Assembly: GCA_013350335.1 (NCBI GenBank)
Contig: CM023534.1
Coordinates: forward strand, 11,561,542-11,625,541
Length of the DNA stretch: 64,000 bases
From: Chimonanthus salicifolius
Taxonomy: Eukaryota; Streptophyta; Magnoliopsida; Laurales; Calycanthaceae
Direction of reading: 5' to 3'
Shown here: piece by piece, positions 21,777-34,090 of the stretch
Position numbering within the stretch: position 1 is the first letter of the stretch
Layout: every line of letters starts with the position of its first letter
Made by a program: the position numbers and the translations under genes
The notes under the pieces: model-generated
Told to the model about the DNA's origin: nothing
Seen by the model: only the letters and a program-made list of their open reading frames with translations
Database searches by the model: none

Positions 21777-23947
21777 CAGGGGTAGAAAAATCGGCCGGGC
21801 CGATATCCCGGCCGATTTTTCATATTGGCCGAACTTTTTCTCTCTCCTGCCCGTTTTTTTTTTTAAAAAAAAAAATTCCAAAAAATTTATAGTAAATGCA
21901 GATAATTATGAGCTTATTGAATATGTAATTTTTTCATAAAATATCGGACATTTACATCTTCTAATATATTTTTGAAGTTACGATAGCGGGAAATTATATA
22001 AATAGTAATGAAATGGTGAAAATTACAAGGAAAAGGATATAAATGAGGAAAATTTGTAGAAATAATTTCATAATTTATTTTCTTAGTCAATGAGTGTTAT
22101 TTTAAGTTATGAAGTTATAGAAATAAAAATAAATAAATAATAAAATGATTGAAAATTACATAATAATGTAGAAAAATATTAGAAAATGAAACTAATGGGG
22201 TCCTAATTACTTGAACTGATAACCACACAAATGTCATACATTTTTAATTATAATAAAAAATAACAGCAAATAAGAAAATTTCATTTATTATTTTATAGGT
22301 TTTACCATTTACATTTATATGTCATAATCCATAGTTAATAATGAAATAATTACAAAAAGAAAGAAAATAAAAGGAAAAAATTGCATCCCTGTAAAAGACG
22401 TTAGTATACATTAAATAACAGCAAATAAAAAAAATTCATGTACTATTTTATAGGTTTTACCATTTTCTAACATTTATATGTCATAGTCCATAAATAATAT
22501 TGAAATAATTACAAAAAGAAAGTAAATAAAAGGAAAAATTTCATCCCTGTAAAAGACGTTAGTATACATTAAATAACAGCAAATAAAAAATTTTCATGTC
22601 TTATTTTATAGGTTTTACCATTTTCTAACATTTATATGTCATAGTCCATAGATAATAATGAAATAATTACAAAAAGAAAGAAAATAAAAGGAAAAAATTA
22701 CATCCCTGTAAAAGAAGTTAGTATACAGTAAATAACAGAAAATAAAAAAATTTCATGTATTATTTTATAGGTTTTACTATTTACTAACATTTATATGTCA
22801 TAATCCATAATTAAAATAAAGAGTAAGTGAATGTAAAAAATGTTGTTGTAAATTTTGACATGTTAGAAACAGTAACTAAGAGCAAATGAAAAATTTTCAT
22901 CTATTATTTTATAGGTATTATCATTTTCTAACTTTTTTTTTTTCATTTATGCTATTTTATGTTGAAATAGTTAACAAAAAGGAATAAATAAATGAAAAAA
23001 AAAGTAACTAACAAAGTAGATAAAAAATAACTACAGATACATTCAGATGGAAAAAAATTATAATACCTATATAAAGCTTTTATTTACTACATATCTTATT
23101 TAACTTCAAGCATTTTTTAACTTTTTGTAACACTTTTATGTCATTTTTGGCTAAAAAAATTAAAATAAAATACAGATAAATCGAAATAAATTACAAAACT
23201 TACAAGATCAGTAGATCTATAAATGAAGAAACCTTTGAACGGTCTGGATCGTTCGGTTTCAAACAAATCCGGGTCGTTTAGAACTTAGTTAAATCAAGTA
23301 ATGAAGAGTGAATTTTTTTTGGAAGATAAATAGTAAAATCTGGTTTTTTCCTTGAAAATAAGGTGTGAAATTTGAGATGTAAGTGAATGGTATTCATAGA
23401 AAAAAATTGGACCGGTTCGATTTTTCAGATTTAAAAAAAATAATAAAATATTCACGCATGCCGGACCAGTCGAATCCTGCAATCCGCTGTACACAGAGAT
23501 GTGAAAGGGAGAAATTGGTTGACAGGTGAGATCTCGTCCGAGATCTCGCCCGATATATCGGACATGGGATATCGTCCGATATATCGGCAAAATATCGCCG
23601 GACTTGAGTTGGGCCAGGCCCGAGTTTTACTGTTTTTTGGGGGGAAAAAACGGCCGTTTCGGCCCAAATTCGGCCCAGATTCGGCTGAGATTTGGACCGA
23701 TATATCGGTCATCTCGGCCGACATTTATTATAAAAAAAAAGCTTTTTTTAAAAAAAAAAAACAAAAAACCGAATTTTTAAAATTCGGCCGATATGATGAC
23801 CGATAATTCGGTCAAAAAATCGGTCATATCGGCCGAATTTTTTTTTGTACGGCCGATACTATACGTATCGGCCGATATAATTCGGTGGCTGAAAATCCGA
23901 ATTATATCGGCCGATACGCACTATATCGGCCGATATTTTTACCCCTG
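21777..23947. mobile_element. 2171-bp non-autonomous hAT element, CGGCCGATAT family
   Basis: The termini CAGGGGTAGAAAAATCGG and (inverted) CAGGGGTAAAAATATCGG are close inverted repeats starting with the hAT-typical CAGGGG. An exact 8-bp duplication CGATTCAT lies at 21769-21776 and 23948-23955. The right 450 bases are an array of CGGCCGATAT, GAGATCTCG and ATATCGG words in both orientations. The interior is very AT-rich and includes tandem repeats (22261-22935). No transposase ORF is present, so movement would need a transposase in trans. Confidence 0.9.
22261..22935. repeat. Tandem repeat, about 158-bp unit, inside hAT element
   Basis: Units starting TAACAGCAAATA begin near 22261, 22416, 22574 and 22733, with a weaker partial unit near 22873. 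Each contains ATTTTATAGGTTTTACCATT and CATCCCTGTAAAAGA. Spacings are about 155-159 bases. The copies are very similar, so the array expanded within the element. Confidence 0.85.
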
Positions 23948-23955
23948 CGATTCAT

Positions 23956-24357
23956 CCACCCAAATCCATGTACGGCCATAATCCAAACCACCCAAATCAT
24001 GGTTCTATCAAAGATATGGCATAATTCAAAAAAGATAAATTAAAAAAAAGGCAATGAGCATATTAACTACAGTTACACCTTATGATGAGATCATGAGAGA
24101 GAGAAAGAGAGCAAAGAGTTTTAAGTTTTTAAATAGATGTACACCTTACAACAAATACCAGCTACAGATACAAAAAATGCTTAGAGTTGCATACAAAGAA
24201 CAGAAAAGAAATTGGAAAAGAAAAGAAATTACATTTTCAAGTAGAAAAGAAAAGAGGAAAATAAATAAGATAAGGATAGCAAAATGACTAATTAGAAAAG
24301 ATAAAAAAAAAAAAAAAAGTTCAATAAAAAATGAATACTAGGCTTGCTACATTGGTA
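23956..24357. other. Intergenic, A-rich low complexity
   Basis: Purine-rich, lysine-coding-like sequence gives an open frame at 24054-24287, but composition alone explains it. Nothing else was recognised. Confidence 0.5.
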
Positions 24358-24433
24358 GGAAAGCTTGCACATGATTCGAAGATTAGTCGAATGCTCTAAG
24401 AGGTCTGAACATCTTGGTCATAAAAAAAAAAAT
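24358..24433 (+). mobile_element. 5'-truncated SINE
   Basis: Only the 3' part remains. It ends GAACATCTTGGTCAT plus A-run, like the 2234 family. The flanks ACTAGGCTTGCTACATTGGT and ACTAGACTTGCCATATTGGT look like a diverged target-site duplication. Confidence 0.55.
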
Positions 24434-24718
24434 TACTAGACTTGCCATATTGGTTAACCCCGAATCCTCATCAGTTTGAGACATATTTGTATGTAATGTA
24501 TTTGAGCGGATAATGACAAGAAAAAATGGAAAATGTTTTCCCAACTTTCCTGTCTCAAATCATACCAATCTTTGTAGATAATGATTTGGGGTAGGAAAGA
24601 AACACAATTCCCAGAAAATTTGGTTTCTAGTTTCCATGCTAACAGGCAATGTAGAATAACCATCCACTCTAGCTTCACTCCTAAGTGCTTGCTACCTGTG
24701 GAACACCCAAATGCACCA

Positions 24719-27700
24719 TTAACTATCAACAGATAACTTCTTGTGCTTTGCATGAGGCCTGTCCTTCGATTTCTCTTCCTTCCCATTCCCGCTCTTCATG
24801 TCCCCAACAGAATTCTCCTCTGCACTACACATCTGTGACCTGACCTTCAACCCGAATTTCTTTGAGACACCTCCCCATGGGCTCCGGCCCTGGCTCAATT
24901 TCTCAATCTCCTGCCTCATGTTTGAACACTCTTTTTCAAGTTCAGACACCTGCATCCTCATATGGTTCATATGTACCTTCAGCACCTGGTTCTCCCTTAT
25001 GGCTGTGGCCCACACAGCTCCCTCAGTGGAGCCTACAAAGCCACTCCTCATTGGCCGAGACCCATCAAGGTTGTCAGAGACAAGGAAGCAGCCTGCTATC
25101 GAAGTTCTCAGCTGTAGCTGTTCAAAGAAAAGGACCTGGACAATTACTCGAAGGGGCAGGCGTTCATTTTGAGCAGCATGAGTGCATGCTTCCAAGGACA
25201 GTTTCTGGCAGTCCATAAGACGGCAGACCTGTTCCCTCTCAGAGTCAGTGAGCCATGGGTGAGCCTGAGCATCAGCAAATGCAATGTTAAGGAATTTAAA
25301 ATAATGAACTGATATCGACTCAGAGCAAAAATGAGACTGGACACTCACTGGCAAAGACACTCTGTTTCCTTATCAAGTTTAAAATTTGAAAGATCACAAT
25401 GTGCAATAAGCATGCCGAAAATCTTCAGACACATTCAAGTTATTTCGCTTTTCAGAGAAATTACTAGAGGTGGTATCCATGTGGAATCCATCACTTCATT
25501 GGTTGGAGGTCAGAGATTTGGTTACTGGGATGGATGTTTCCTTTACTCAGATCGAGCGAGAAGCAAATGGTGTGGCAGATTACTTTGCCAAATTTGGAGT
25601 TTTGGATTAATCTTCAGGCGTTTTCTTTTTATGAGCTTTATCTGTTCCTCATTATAGCTCATGTATTGTGTGGCTTGTTCTTCTTTTCTTTTTCTTTTTT
25701 CTTGTCTCTTTTTATCTAGGGTCTGATCCTGTTAGACCCTCCTCATCCTTTGTACTTGTTTCGTTTTTTAATGAAATTAATTTGTTACTGCTCAAAAAAA
25801 AAAGAATCATCAAAATGATGGATTGCAATGTTAAAACTGTAATTGGATACACAAGCACTGGTCCTTTTTCTGTTTTTCTGCTTAATGTAGCTGACTGCAG
25901 TTATTTCCTTCTTGAACATTCCTATCTAGGACATTTCCAGTCCATGTGGTATCAGTTTAATGGTCAACAGTGTGAATCGCCAAAGTGTAGCTCACTTGCT
26001 CAACAAGCAACCTCTATATATTGTTGTGTGAGAGAGAGGAGGAGGGGGGGGGGGGGGTGGCGGTGGTTAATCAAGGCAGAGTAACACTATGAATTAAGAA
26101 AGATAATGATGTGATAAGATGTATGGGCACAGATAGTAAGAAACATTTGTCCCAAGTAATGATGACAGCATCCAAAATGCTAGGTGTATTGTATCTAGAA
26201 AATTTTAAACATATTTTAACCTTTAGCCACGTAAAGAGCATATGTCCATGAGGGCCACCAAATTGGGCTTATGATGGCGTCTATAGTTCATTTGGAACCC
26301 TAACCATCGACTTTGCCGTTTTTAAGTATAGGCTTTGGTTTGTAAACCAACAATTATAAAGCTAGGATGATGAGATTAGTGGATGTATCATAACATAGAG
26401 TATCCATTATGGGGCCACCAATTGATAATCTTAGATTAATATGAGTCTATGTAATTTTACTGTTCAAACAGGATTTTTTTTTTTCCAACACATGAAAGTC
26501 AGACAACCCTTGCATAAAAATCTGTAATACAAACAAATGATTCACATGATTACCTTCAAATATATGTCAATTGCTCGATAGAGCCCGTCATCCAATGGTC
26601 TTGCATAATCTGGGACAGATAATGCCAGTGATTGAAACTTAGGCAGCTTTAGATTAACATCTGGTGCAACCTCAGCAAGGTACCCATCAATGAGCTTGGC
26701 AACCATAGTTATCGGTGTCAGAGAAGGTGAACTCAACCTTCTATCACCATCCATACATGGGGACCCTCCAGCTATCTCCTGATCAGAAGCCAAGAATTGC
26801 TCCAGAATCCTTTGCACACAATCAATGTCATAAAGTGTCTCGACTGAGTATGAGAAATTGGGCATCAAGAGATCTTCTAATATGGCCTCGTCCAGCTGCA
26901 TTGCTATCCTCTTCTCCAAATTTGACATGCATAATGGGCTCACATGCAGAATCATAGCTATGCGAAGAAGACCAAATAGGAACTTCGTCGAAGTTAGACC
27001 CTTCTGCATGGGCAATAACCGATCAATCTCTTCAAGCAAATCTTTCTGTTGTGCTTCAGATGGTGTGACTTCCATAGGTACAGGTGCAAGGTGAACACTA
27101 GATTCTCCAAGGCTATGACGTCTATTGAGCCCAGGAAGGTACCTCATTGCGTAGAATGTAAGTGCACCTGCAATAATCTCCTTTTTAATGCCTCGAGATT
27201 GCATCACTGAGATGAGCTTCTTATAGAGAGGTAGACTCAATGATGATACATCCCCATACCACCAATCTGAACTAGAATTCCTTGGCCGAGCCCCAGTGCT
27301 TATCCCATTCCACAGAACACTCCCACCTGGACTCTGCATTGGTCCATGCTCCATCATGGGCCACCCAAATAGGTTTGGGTCAGTACATGCCTTCACAGAT
27401 AATGACTCTACACATCTCTTCACAATATGCAGGTCTTCAGCAAGATGGAGGACATGCTCACACGTCTGGAGTGCTTTTATAGAATCTTTCCAGCTGTGTA
27501 GAACAACTTGATTGAGGAAAATCTCAGTCTGTGAAATCAAATTTCCCTCCCCATATTCTTCAGTCATCTGAAGATGCTCAGCGGCACATCGGAAAAAAAC
27601 AACATTAGCAGCAGTCATTTCTAGCTTCACACCATAGCAGAACTTGGCAACTAGTTCAAATGCTTTTGCACCCCCAGGAATGTCAGGAAGCTGTATAACA

Positions 27701-30700
27701 CAACCTTCTTCTTCATCATCAGATGTCTCAGCAATGAGTCTTTCCAAAACACCACTTCTGGATAGCAATGGAAACTGCAATAAAACAGGTTACAAGAGGC
27801 ATTTGAACTTATTTGAGAGGTAAAAAACATACAATACAATCTGAGCAGAGAATTCGAACAAATACACAATGAGAAAATCGATATGACATCTCCTATCATT
27901 GTCCTAGGAAACAAAGTCTTCTCCAACTGGTGATCCTAACCATCTGATTTTGCCCCCATATTATGTGGACAAGTGGCTATTAGATTTGCAACATAACATC
28001 AGATAGCCAGTCATCCCTTGGAAAAAAGGGTATACAGTTTATTTCTTGGTTAGTCCCCAACAGGAATGGCTACTATTGCTTCGAATAAAGAGATACTTTC
28101 TCGTTCTTTCTAATGCAGAAAAAACATATACTGAAGTCTTCTCCAACTGGTGATCCTAGCCATCTACTTTGCCTCCATATTATGTGAAGAAGTGGCTGAT
28201 AGCTACTGTCATCTCCTGGAAAAAAAAGATATATAATATATAATATAGACACATAGTTGAAGTCTCGGTTACTTCACAAAAGGAATGGCTAGATTGCCAA
28301 ATATGTGTCCAATTCTATTGATTCAAATGAAGCAATACTTTCTATAGTTCTTTCAGACCACAATCAATATTCTAGGTAGTTAGACATAAAAATAGACATA
28401 AAAAAAGGGATCACATGCTAAGGCAGATCATTGGGATAAAAATAATTCTCATAGGAGAAAAAAAAGATCCAATTGATGGTAGTATTTAATTAAAAATCAG
28501 TTTGCTTTTAGGAAAAGAGTACTAATATGAACCCCAAATGAGTGAAAGCAGTTTCTTATATATTAAGTGTGAGGCCCGTGATTTCATTATTCTAACAGGC
28601 CCTTCATGGATAATTCCATTTTAATGGTCATATGCCCACAATTTTTAACCAATTAAAATCCTAGCCCTTCAATCAACAGCCTGCAAATAACAATCAAGAC
28701 TTGACGGAGAAATATAGTATCCATATTGGGACCATGAATACTGCTATACCAAACAGGCTTGTTCTCTGGGATATAATTTAGCCACAGTCAAGTGCATCAA
28801 CTCTCTTTGTGGGTCACTAGTTTCTTTAAGAATTCCTGCTCATGAATCAATAGAAGGTGTTTCTTTCCTGCTTCAAATGTTTCAAAAATATGAACACTTG
28901 CATATTTGAATTAGGATTTTTTAAAAGAAAAATCTTTGAAGGAAGTTTGTGTATCATAAGTATCATCTCAACTTCCATTATCCACAAACCAAATTTTAGT
29001 GAGTAGACATAATGGTTAACTGAACTTATTTGGCATAGCTTTGGGGCAATGCAGAAATCAAAACCACATTAGATGGTTTCGGTTTTCCCAGCTGAGGAGA
29101 TAATAACCATCCATCAGAAAATCTGGAACATTGGTCATTGGTGTAGGAAAGCATGAATTCAATTATGGGCAATTTGAAGCAGTAAAGAATTAGAGCCTAT
29201 CATGTAGAGGAAATGGGGCATACTTCTCGTACAAATGCTCCCAATCCTTGGCCATTTTATGCTTTTAAGTCTGTCGGTCAACTGGTTAGGATCATTTTTT
29301 TTGTAACTAGTTATTTTCCAACGACCTATTCAAAGTGAGGCTCACCTCTTTAGCATTTTGAAACAAACATGTTGTACCATACAACTTAGGAAGACCAACA
29401 GACTACTGAAGATCTCATTTCCTAAATAGGTTTTGAAGAATGGCTACTAGAAATATGTGAAAATGCTAAAGCATGTGAATTAAACAGCTGGTAGTAAGTC
29501 AATCTCACCAAATGGTTGTGTCTGGGATGGGGGAAGGAAATAAAGACAAGTAGTGAAAACCCAAAAGACAAAATCAACATCTCAACACAAAATAACTCAC
29601 CTTGTGAAGATGGAAAGACATCTCTCCAACTTCAACGATAACATCACTTGGAAGGCCAGTTGTACAGAACCTGCAAGATATTCCAGCCCCAACGATGGTG
29701 AACATGCATCATTGATATAAAATATGAACATAACCAGGTCCAACACTCTTAAAAATTAACAATCCATATGCATGGATAAACATCCATTCACCCAAAATAC
29801 CCATTCTACTTAAATTGCAGTTGCCTGTAAAGACACAAAATGGTAACAGAGGGTCTGTTTGGATTGGAAGAGCAAGAAAATCATGCATCTCGTTCGGTCA
29901 TTTTTTACTTGGGTAGTGGTACTATCGTGCTACATCATTGAATTCTCTTTACTTATCGTGCTACATCATTGAATTCTCTTTACTTTTGACCTCATAATTC
30001 CATGATCCCCTTAGTAGAATCCAGTGGAGTCCTTATTCCCCTACTTTCTAAAGGAGAACCCCCACTTAGGAGGATCTCCTGCAAAGGATAATTTACTAGA
30101 AGTATTTTACTAATCCAAACACAACAGAAGGAAGTGTCAGCGGCATTTGATCTAATAATGAGTTCATGAATGAAACCAAAGTCCTAGCAGCTATCAAGTT
30201 GAGCATGTTAATGAGATTCAACCACCACTGTAAGATAACACATTACTAAAGCTCTTATCATCTTTACAAATTCTTCTCCTCTAATTGACTCTATCATAAA
30301 CCATACCATCAATCACTCAACATTCTAGCATGTCTTCCATCTAAATTTTTAGTGGTCGACCTCTCCTCGTTGTGCCTCTGATTTATAGTCAACTCTATGC
30401 ACTTGGGCTCGGTATCTTACTAACATGACTAAAACACCTCATACAAGTTTCTCTCAGTTTGTCATCTACTGGGGCCATTTTTAATTATCTCTAATGCGTT
30501 CATTTCTAACTCTATCTTTAAAGTTAATCTACTCATCTAATGAAGCATATGCGTCTCCATAGTCTTAACTTTGCTTTTTGTCTTTACCTCATGCTTCTAT
30601 TGTTCCTTCTAAAAACAGGTTTTGTTCATTCTGCCCATGCCATAACAAATGATGCCCAAATACTGCTCTATTGGATGATACAGGGACGAGGGATATTTCT

Positions 30701-31769
30701 ATTTCATTCTTCCATGACGTACTTGTATTATTGGTTGGTTCCATTCACCAAAAGATTGGGCCTCAACCAAACTGTTCCAACCAAGTATATCTATTCTCTC
30801 AATTGTGAATAAGCCAACCACCAAATCATTCAACTGACTTAAGGAATCCAGAATTCTACATTGTAAATAAATCAGTCTGTGTGTGACTTATTTTGTCTCA
30901 TCAAATTGTTGATCATCTGAATTCAACTGATCGCATGAAATCCATCCTATTAAATGTATATTTTGACAAGTCCTTTTTATGTTCTATAATTAATGTCAGC
31001 ATCTTGCCCCTTGTTTATATTCAGCCTTGACCTGTCTGTCCTATGTCGCCCCTTTGCTCATAGGAAACCATTTTATTTTCCACAGTTAAATGACCACTGT
31101 TGCCAAGTATGCCCTTATGAAATTATCAATGACAATTCAAAATCTAAAACCTCAAAATAAACTTCTCTCTTGGTAAAAATATTTAGTAAATTTATAGAAA
31201 AGAAGATTCTCTCTTAATAGAAATATTTAGTAAATTTATTGAAAAGAATATTGAGTTAACACAGGTATGCTATTATGATACAGGAAGCAGAGGAATTCCA
31301 TGATATGTGGTATGTTTCGGTTAACGTTACAAACAAAACAAATACGAATATCATTGATCACCTCACCAAATGGATTGATCAAACAAGGTTGGGAGGTTCC
31401 CAACCATAAGAATGGGATGGTTTAGCTCATCAGATAATTTTTGTTTGTCATCGTGCTCTCTGCATGTCATTGATGAGATGGCTACAATAGCCTGAAGTTG
31501 TTGATTCTGTGTCTTATCAACGGGATAAATAACCTAATCTATGTTTCTCTTTCCCACAATGTGCCATGTAAAAGGTGCAAAACAGGTACTCATAGAAAAT
31601 ACCTAATTGAAGTGTTTTGAACATCAATGGAATCAAATGTATTGTGAAACAAAATTTAATATAAATTCAAAGAAGTGAGACATAAAAAACCACCAGGAAG
31701 GACAGAGAAGTCAGCATACCAGGCCTGCCCTTGTCGATGGAACGTATCGGCTTTCGATCCCAGCTTCAT
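24719..31769 (-). CDS. BTB/POZ and NPH3 domain protein (NRL family)
   Basis: NPH3/RPT2-like proteins are plant-specific. Characterised members act as adaptors of CUL3 ubiquitin ligases in phototropin and auxin signalling at the plasma membrane. Exons on the minus strand: 31769-31720 (starts [16 protein letters not shown]), 29670-29601, 27774-26554 and 25264-24719 (stop TAA). All are GT-AG and the joined frame gives 628 residues, a normal family length. BTB domain: about residues 28-130 ([19 protein letters not shown], then FPLLSRSG, then [11 protein letters not shown]). The NPH3 domain starts near residue 210 at [12 protein letters not shown] and ends past [20 protein letters not shown] and [18 protein letters not shown] near residue 500. 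A heptad-like stretch around residues 540-580 looks like a coiled coil, followed by a Lys-rich tail. The family has about thirty members and I cannot tell the paralogue without a tree. Coding sequence looks intact. Confidence 0.92.
25440..25803 (+). mobile_element. 5'-truncated LINE (L1-like, RNase H end)
   Basis: A short frame reads [15 protein letters not shown] and then a stop. This matches the last helix of the RNase H domain that ends ORF2 in many plant L1-type elements. It is followed by a 3' UTR and a poly-A run at 25794-25803. The 5' boundary is approximate and no duplication was confirmed. It lies antisense in the last intron of the NPH3 gene. Confidence 0.65.
27908..28360. repeat. 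Tandem duplication in NPH3 intron
   Basis: AAGTCTTCTCCAACTGGTGA occurs at about 27908 and again at about 28135. The following roughly 200 bases, with shared words CATATTATGTG, AGTGGCT and AGGAATGGCTA, align between the two copies with many differences. It is an old two-copy duplication of about 225 bases. Confidence 0.7.
29853..30122. mobile_element. MITE with 8-bp TSD (hAT-like)
   Basis: The left end GTCTGTTTGGATTGG and the inverted right end GTGTTTGGATTAGT match. Flanks AACAGAGG (29845-29852) and AACAGAAG (30123-30130) agree at 7 of 8 positions. Inside, a 31-bp unit starting TATCGTGCTACATCATTG is repeated exactly twice (29923-29953, 29954-29984). Confidence 0.7.
30255..30830 (-). mobile_element. 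RTE-type LINE 3' fragment
   Basis: The plus-strand words CATAAACCATACCATCAATCA and CTCATCTAATGAAGCATATG align in order with the 3' part of the LINE at 4405-7480. It is the same family and orientation and much shorter. It lies inside the first intron of the NPH3 gene. Confidence 0.65.
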
Positions 31770-33945
31770 ACAAGTCATTCTAAACAAATTCAACTATCAC
31801 AGTTGAAATTTAAGGTCTTTGAACAAAACCAAACTCGGCCAAACACACCTCAAATCCTAAATTCAACCTCTACCCTGAAACTCCCCTTAATTCTGAAACA
31901 GGGGCCAAAAAATAATTGAAAAGCTTAAGAATGCCATGAAGAATCCCCTGCCAATACAACTATAGAAGAATTTCTGCCACAGAAACACCCCTAAAAGCTT
32001 GAAGTTGGACTAAACTTCTGAAGCAACTATAATATAGTAAAAGACAAATTCAGCTCAAAATCTCAGCCAAACTCCCAAATTCAAGTTGAGCCATGCAAAT
32101 GCGAACTCCAAAACCAGCTTAGAATTCAAAGTCAAATAAAAAACCACCGAAGAAGCCCAGGAGTTGGACCGAATTCTTCACCCCAAGATCACTTAACTAG
32201 GGCCAAAACACTCCTGCTAAAAACCAAGGTGAAGACAGAACTGATTAAGATTGAAGAAAACCCCAAATATTTCCATCTAAAGTTACCCACGGATCTGAAT
32301 TCTGAAGTGAAAACTGTAACACCGAATTCAAGTTCAAAGCTACAAAACTCAGTTCTAAAACCACCTCTGTAATTCAAAACACTGATATTTCCTGTAATCG
32401 CCTGCAAAGGAACTAAATTCACTTCAAGACTCACCAAACTCAGCCCAATACCACTAAAAAATCCTTGAAACAATCTAATAAACATGAATTAGAGGCCAAT
32501 TCAACCAACCCACAAAAGCCCAACCAAGAAATACCGTTTTTGGGTCACATCCCACAGATTGCTAACCAGAAACCATCCCAAGATTCCAACTTTCACTCCT
32601 CAGGAGGAAAATAGAAGAAAAAGAGTATGAACTATTTCACATAAAAAAAAAAGAGCAAAATTTTCAATGGGTTGCTCTGCCTGCAATCACCCTGCCAAGG
32701 CAATTATAAGAACTCAAGAAAATGCAAAACCCATCTGTCAAAAACTTTTTTTAAAAAAAAATTGTTTTCTTCTGCAACCCAGAAGTCAAAACACAAGACA
32801 ACAATTTAAAAAAATGGTTTTCTGTTCTGCAAACACCTCTGTGTAAGGCCACACCTACCCATAAATAACAAATTGCAAATTCCATGTATCCAAAGTTAAG
32901 ACTCAAAGAGACTGGAAGAAGACCTTTCGATGGTAATAAACAACAGGACCCACCACTTGCAATTTGAAAGCTTCAAATTTAAAAAATCAAGAAAGAGAAA
33001 ACAAAAAAAATCCCAAATACAAGTACAAATAAAATCTACCAGAAGACAAGGAGAACGATCTTTTCAATGAGTTGTATTTAAGACAACCTTTAATAATGGT
33101 GGACCAAAGGTATGGGGATAAGACCTACTGCTCATTGGATTCTACAACTAAATAAGACATCACAGAATCTGGCAAACCCACGATTTGCCCAAAGATGATA
33201 AGGATATTAATAATTGATTTTTAATTTGTAATTAAATAAGTTCAAGATCAAATGTTCATGTCAAGTCTGAAGGCCCATTTGATTATTATAATTATCAATT
33301 TAAGCTTTACAAGTTGAAAGACATTTAATACATGAAATACTTTAGAAAATCTAAAGCCTTTAAATTTGAAAGTACATTAGAGGTCTTACACAATAAATCA
33401 CAGTGACACCCAAAATAATCTATCTCAACTATCTAACATCAGTCTTGTTGAGTAGACGGGTGTATTCTACTCTTCTTCATCCTCTCAATCAGAGGGAAGC
33501 TGGGCCTATTTTCATACAGAGAAATGTAAACATTCTTGGTATTGAAGCAGTCTCTCTTCTCAGTTTAGTTTTACATGATGACCTCACTCAGTAAAAAGGA
33601 GAGGTCTCAAAGGATTATACTAGCTTTCCAAATTTTAATTTTTTCCATTTCTCTATTATAAATCATGAGGTCACTTACTCTATCAAAGAACTATACTAAT
33701 CTTGCCTAAAACAATTTTAAAATATGTTTCATGAGTTAAGTTTTAGTCAATTCCGACTCTTTAAGCACTCTAGTCCATTGGAGATTGTTAGTTAGATTTT
33801 TTTTTTTATACTCATATCAGTATTTATGAATTATGACTGGGGGTATTGAAAATATCTCCTGAAATCTATTAAACTTTAAATCTTAAAGTGATTCAAAATT
33901 TAACTTGCAAAACATGCAAATGATTGCATAAGTTATAGATATCTA
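31770..33945. other. Upstream region of NPH3 gene, probable 5' UTR and promoter
   Basis: The sequence directly above the NPH3 start is A/C-rich on the plus strand (T/G-rich on the coding strand), as in a leader. There is no decisive TATA box or UTR intron that I can defend. No other gene was recognised. Confidence 0.4.
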
Positions 33946-34090
33946 CAAGGGGTTGGCTTGGTGGTCAAAACATGTCGTTGTTTGTAAGAAGTTTTGAGAT
34001 CAAACTCCCTCAAAACAAAAAGGATCATTCTCCGTTGTTTCATATCATGAGAAGTTAACACATGCCTCAAAGGTTTAATAAAATAAATTA
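33946..34090 (+). mobile_element. SINE of the 2234 family (degraded)
   Basis: The head ACAAGGGGTTGGCTTGGTGG and a B-box-like GATCAAACTCC are seen, then GGATCATTCTCC and a CATGCCTCAAAGG end. The tail is degraded and no duplication was established. Confidence 0.55.

Noticed and set aside
22261..22935. CRISPR-like array
   Set aside because: The 158-bp units are contiguous tandem repeats without unique spacers, inside a plant transposon.
23294..23981. Overlapping long frames on both strands in the CGGCCGATAT array
   Set aside because: They translate the short reiterated motif (residue words like RPIYR and ISAD recurring) and are an artefact of the repeat.
24054..24287. Lys/Arg-rich small protein
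   Set aside because: Purine-rich low-complexity DNA produces this composition; no conserved motif.
25440..25803. Extra exon of the NPH3 gene
   Set aside because: It is on the opposite strand and ends in an RNase H-like tail plus poly-A, so it is a LINE fragment.
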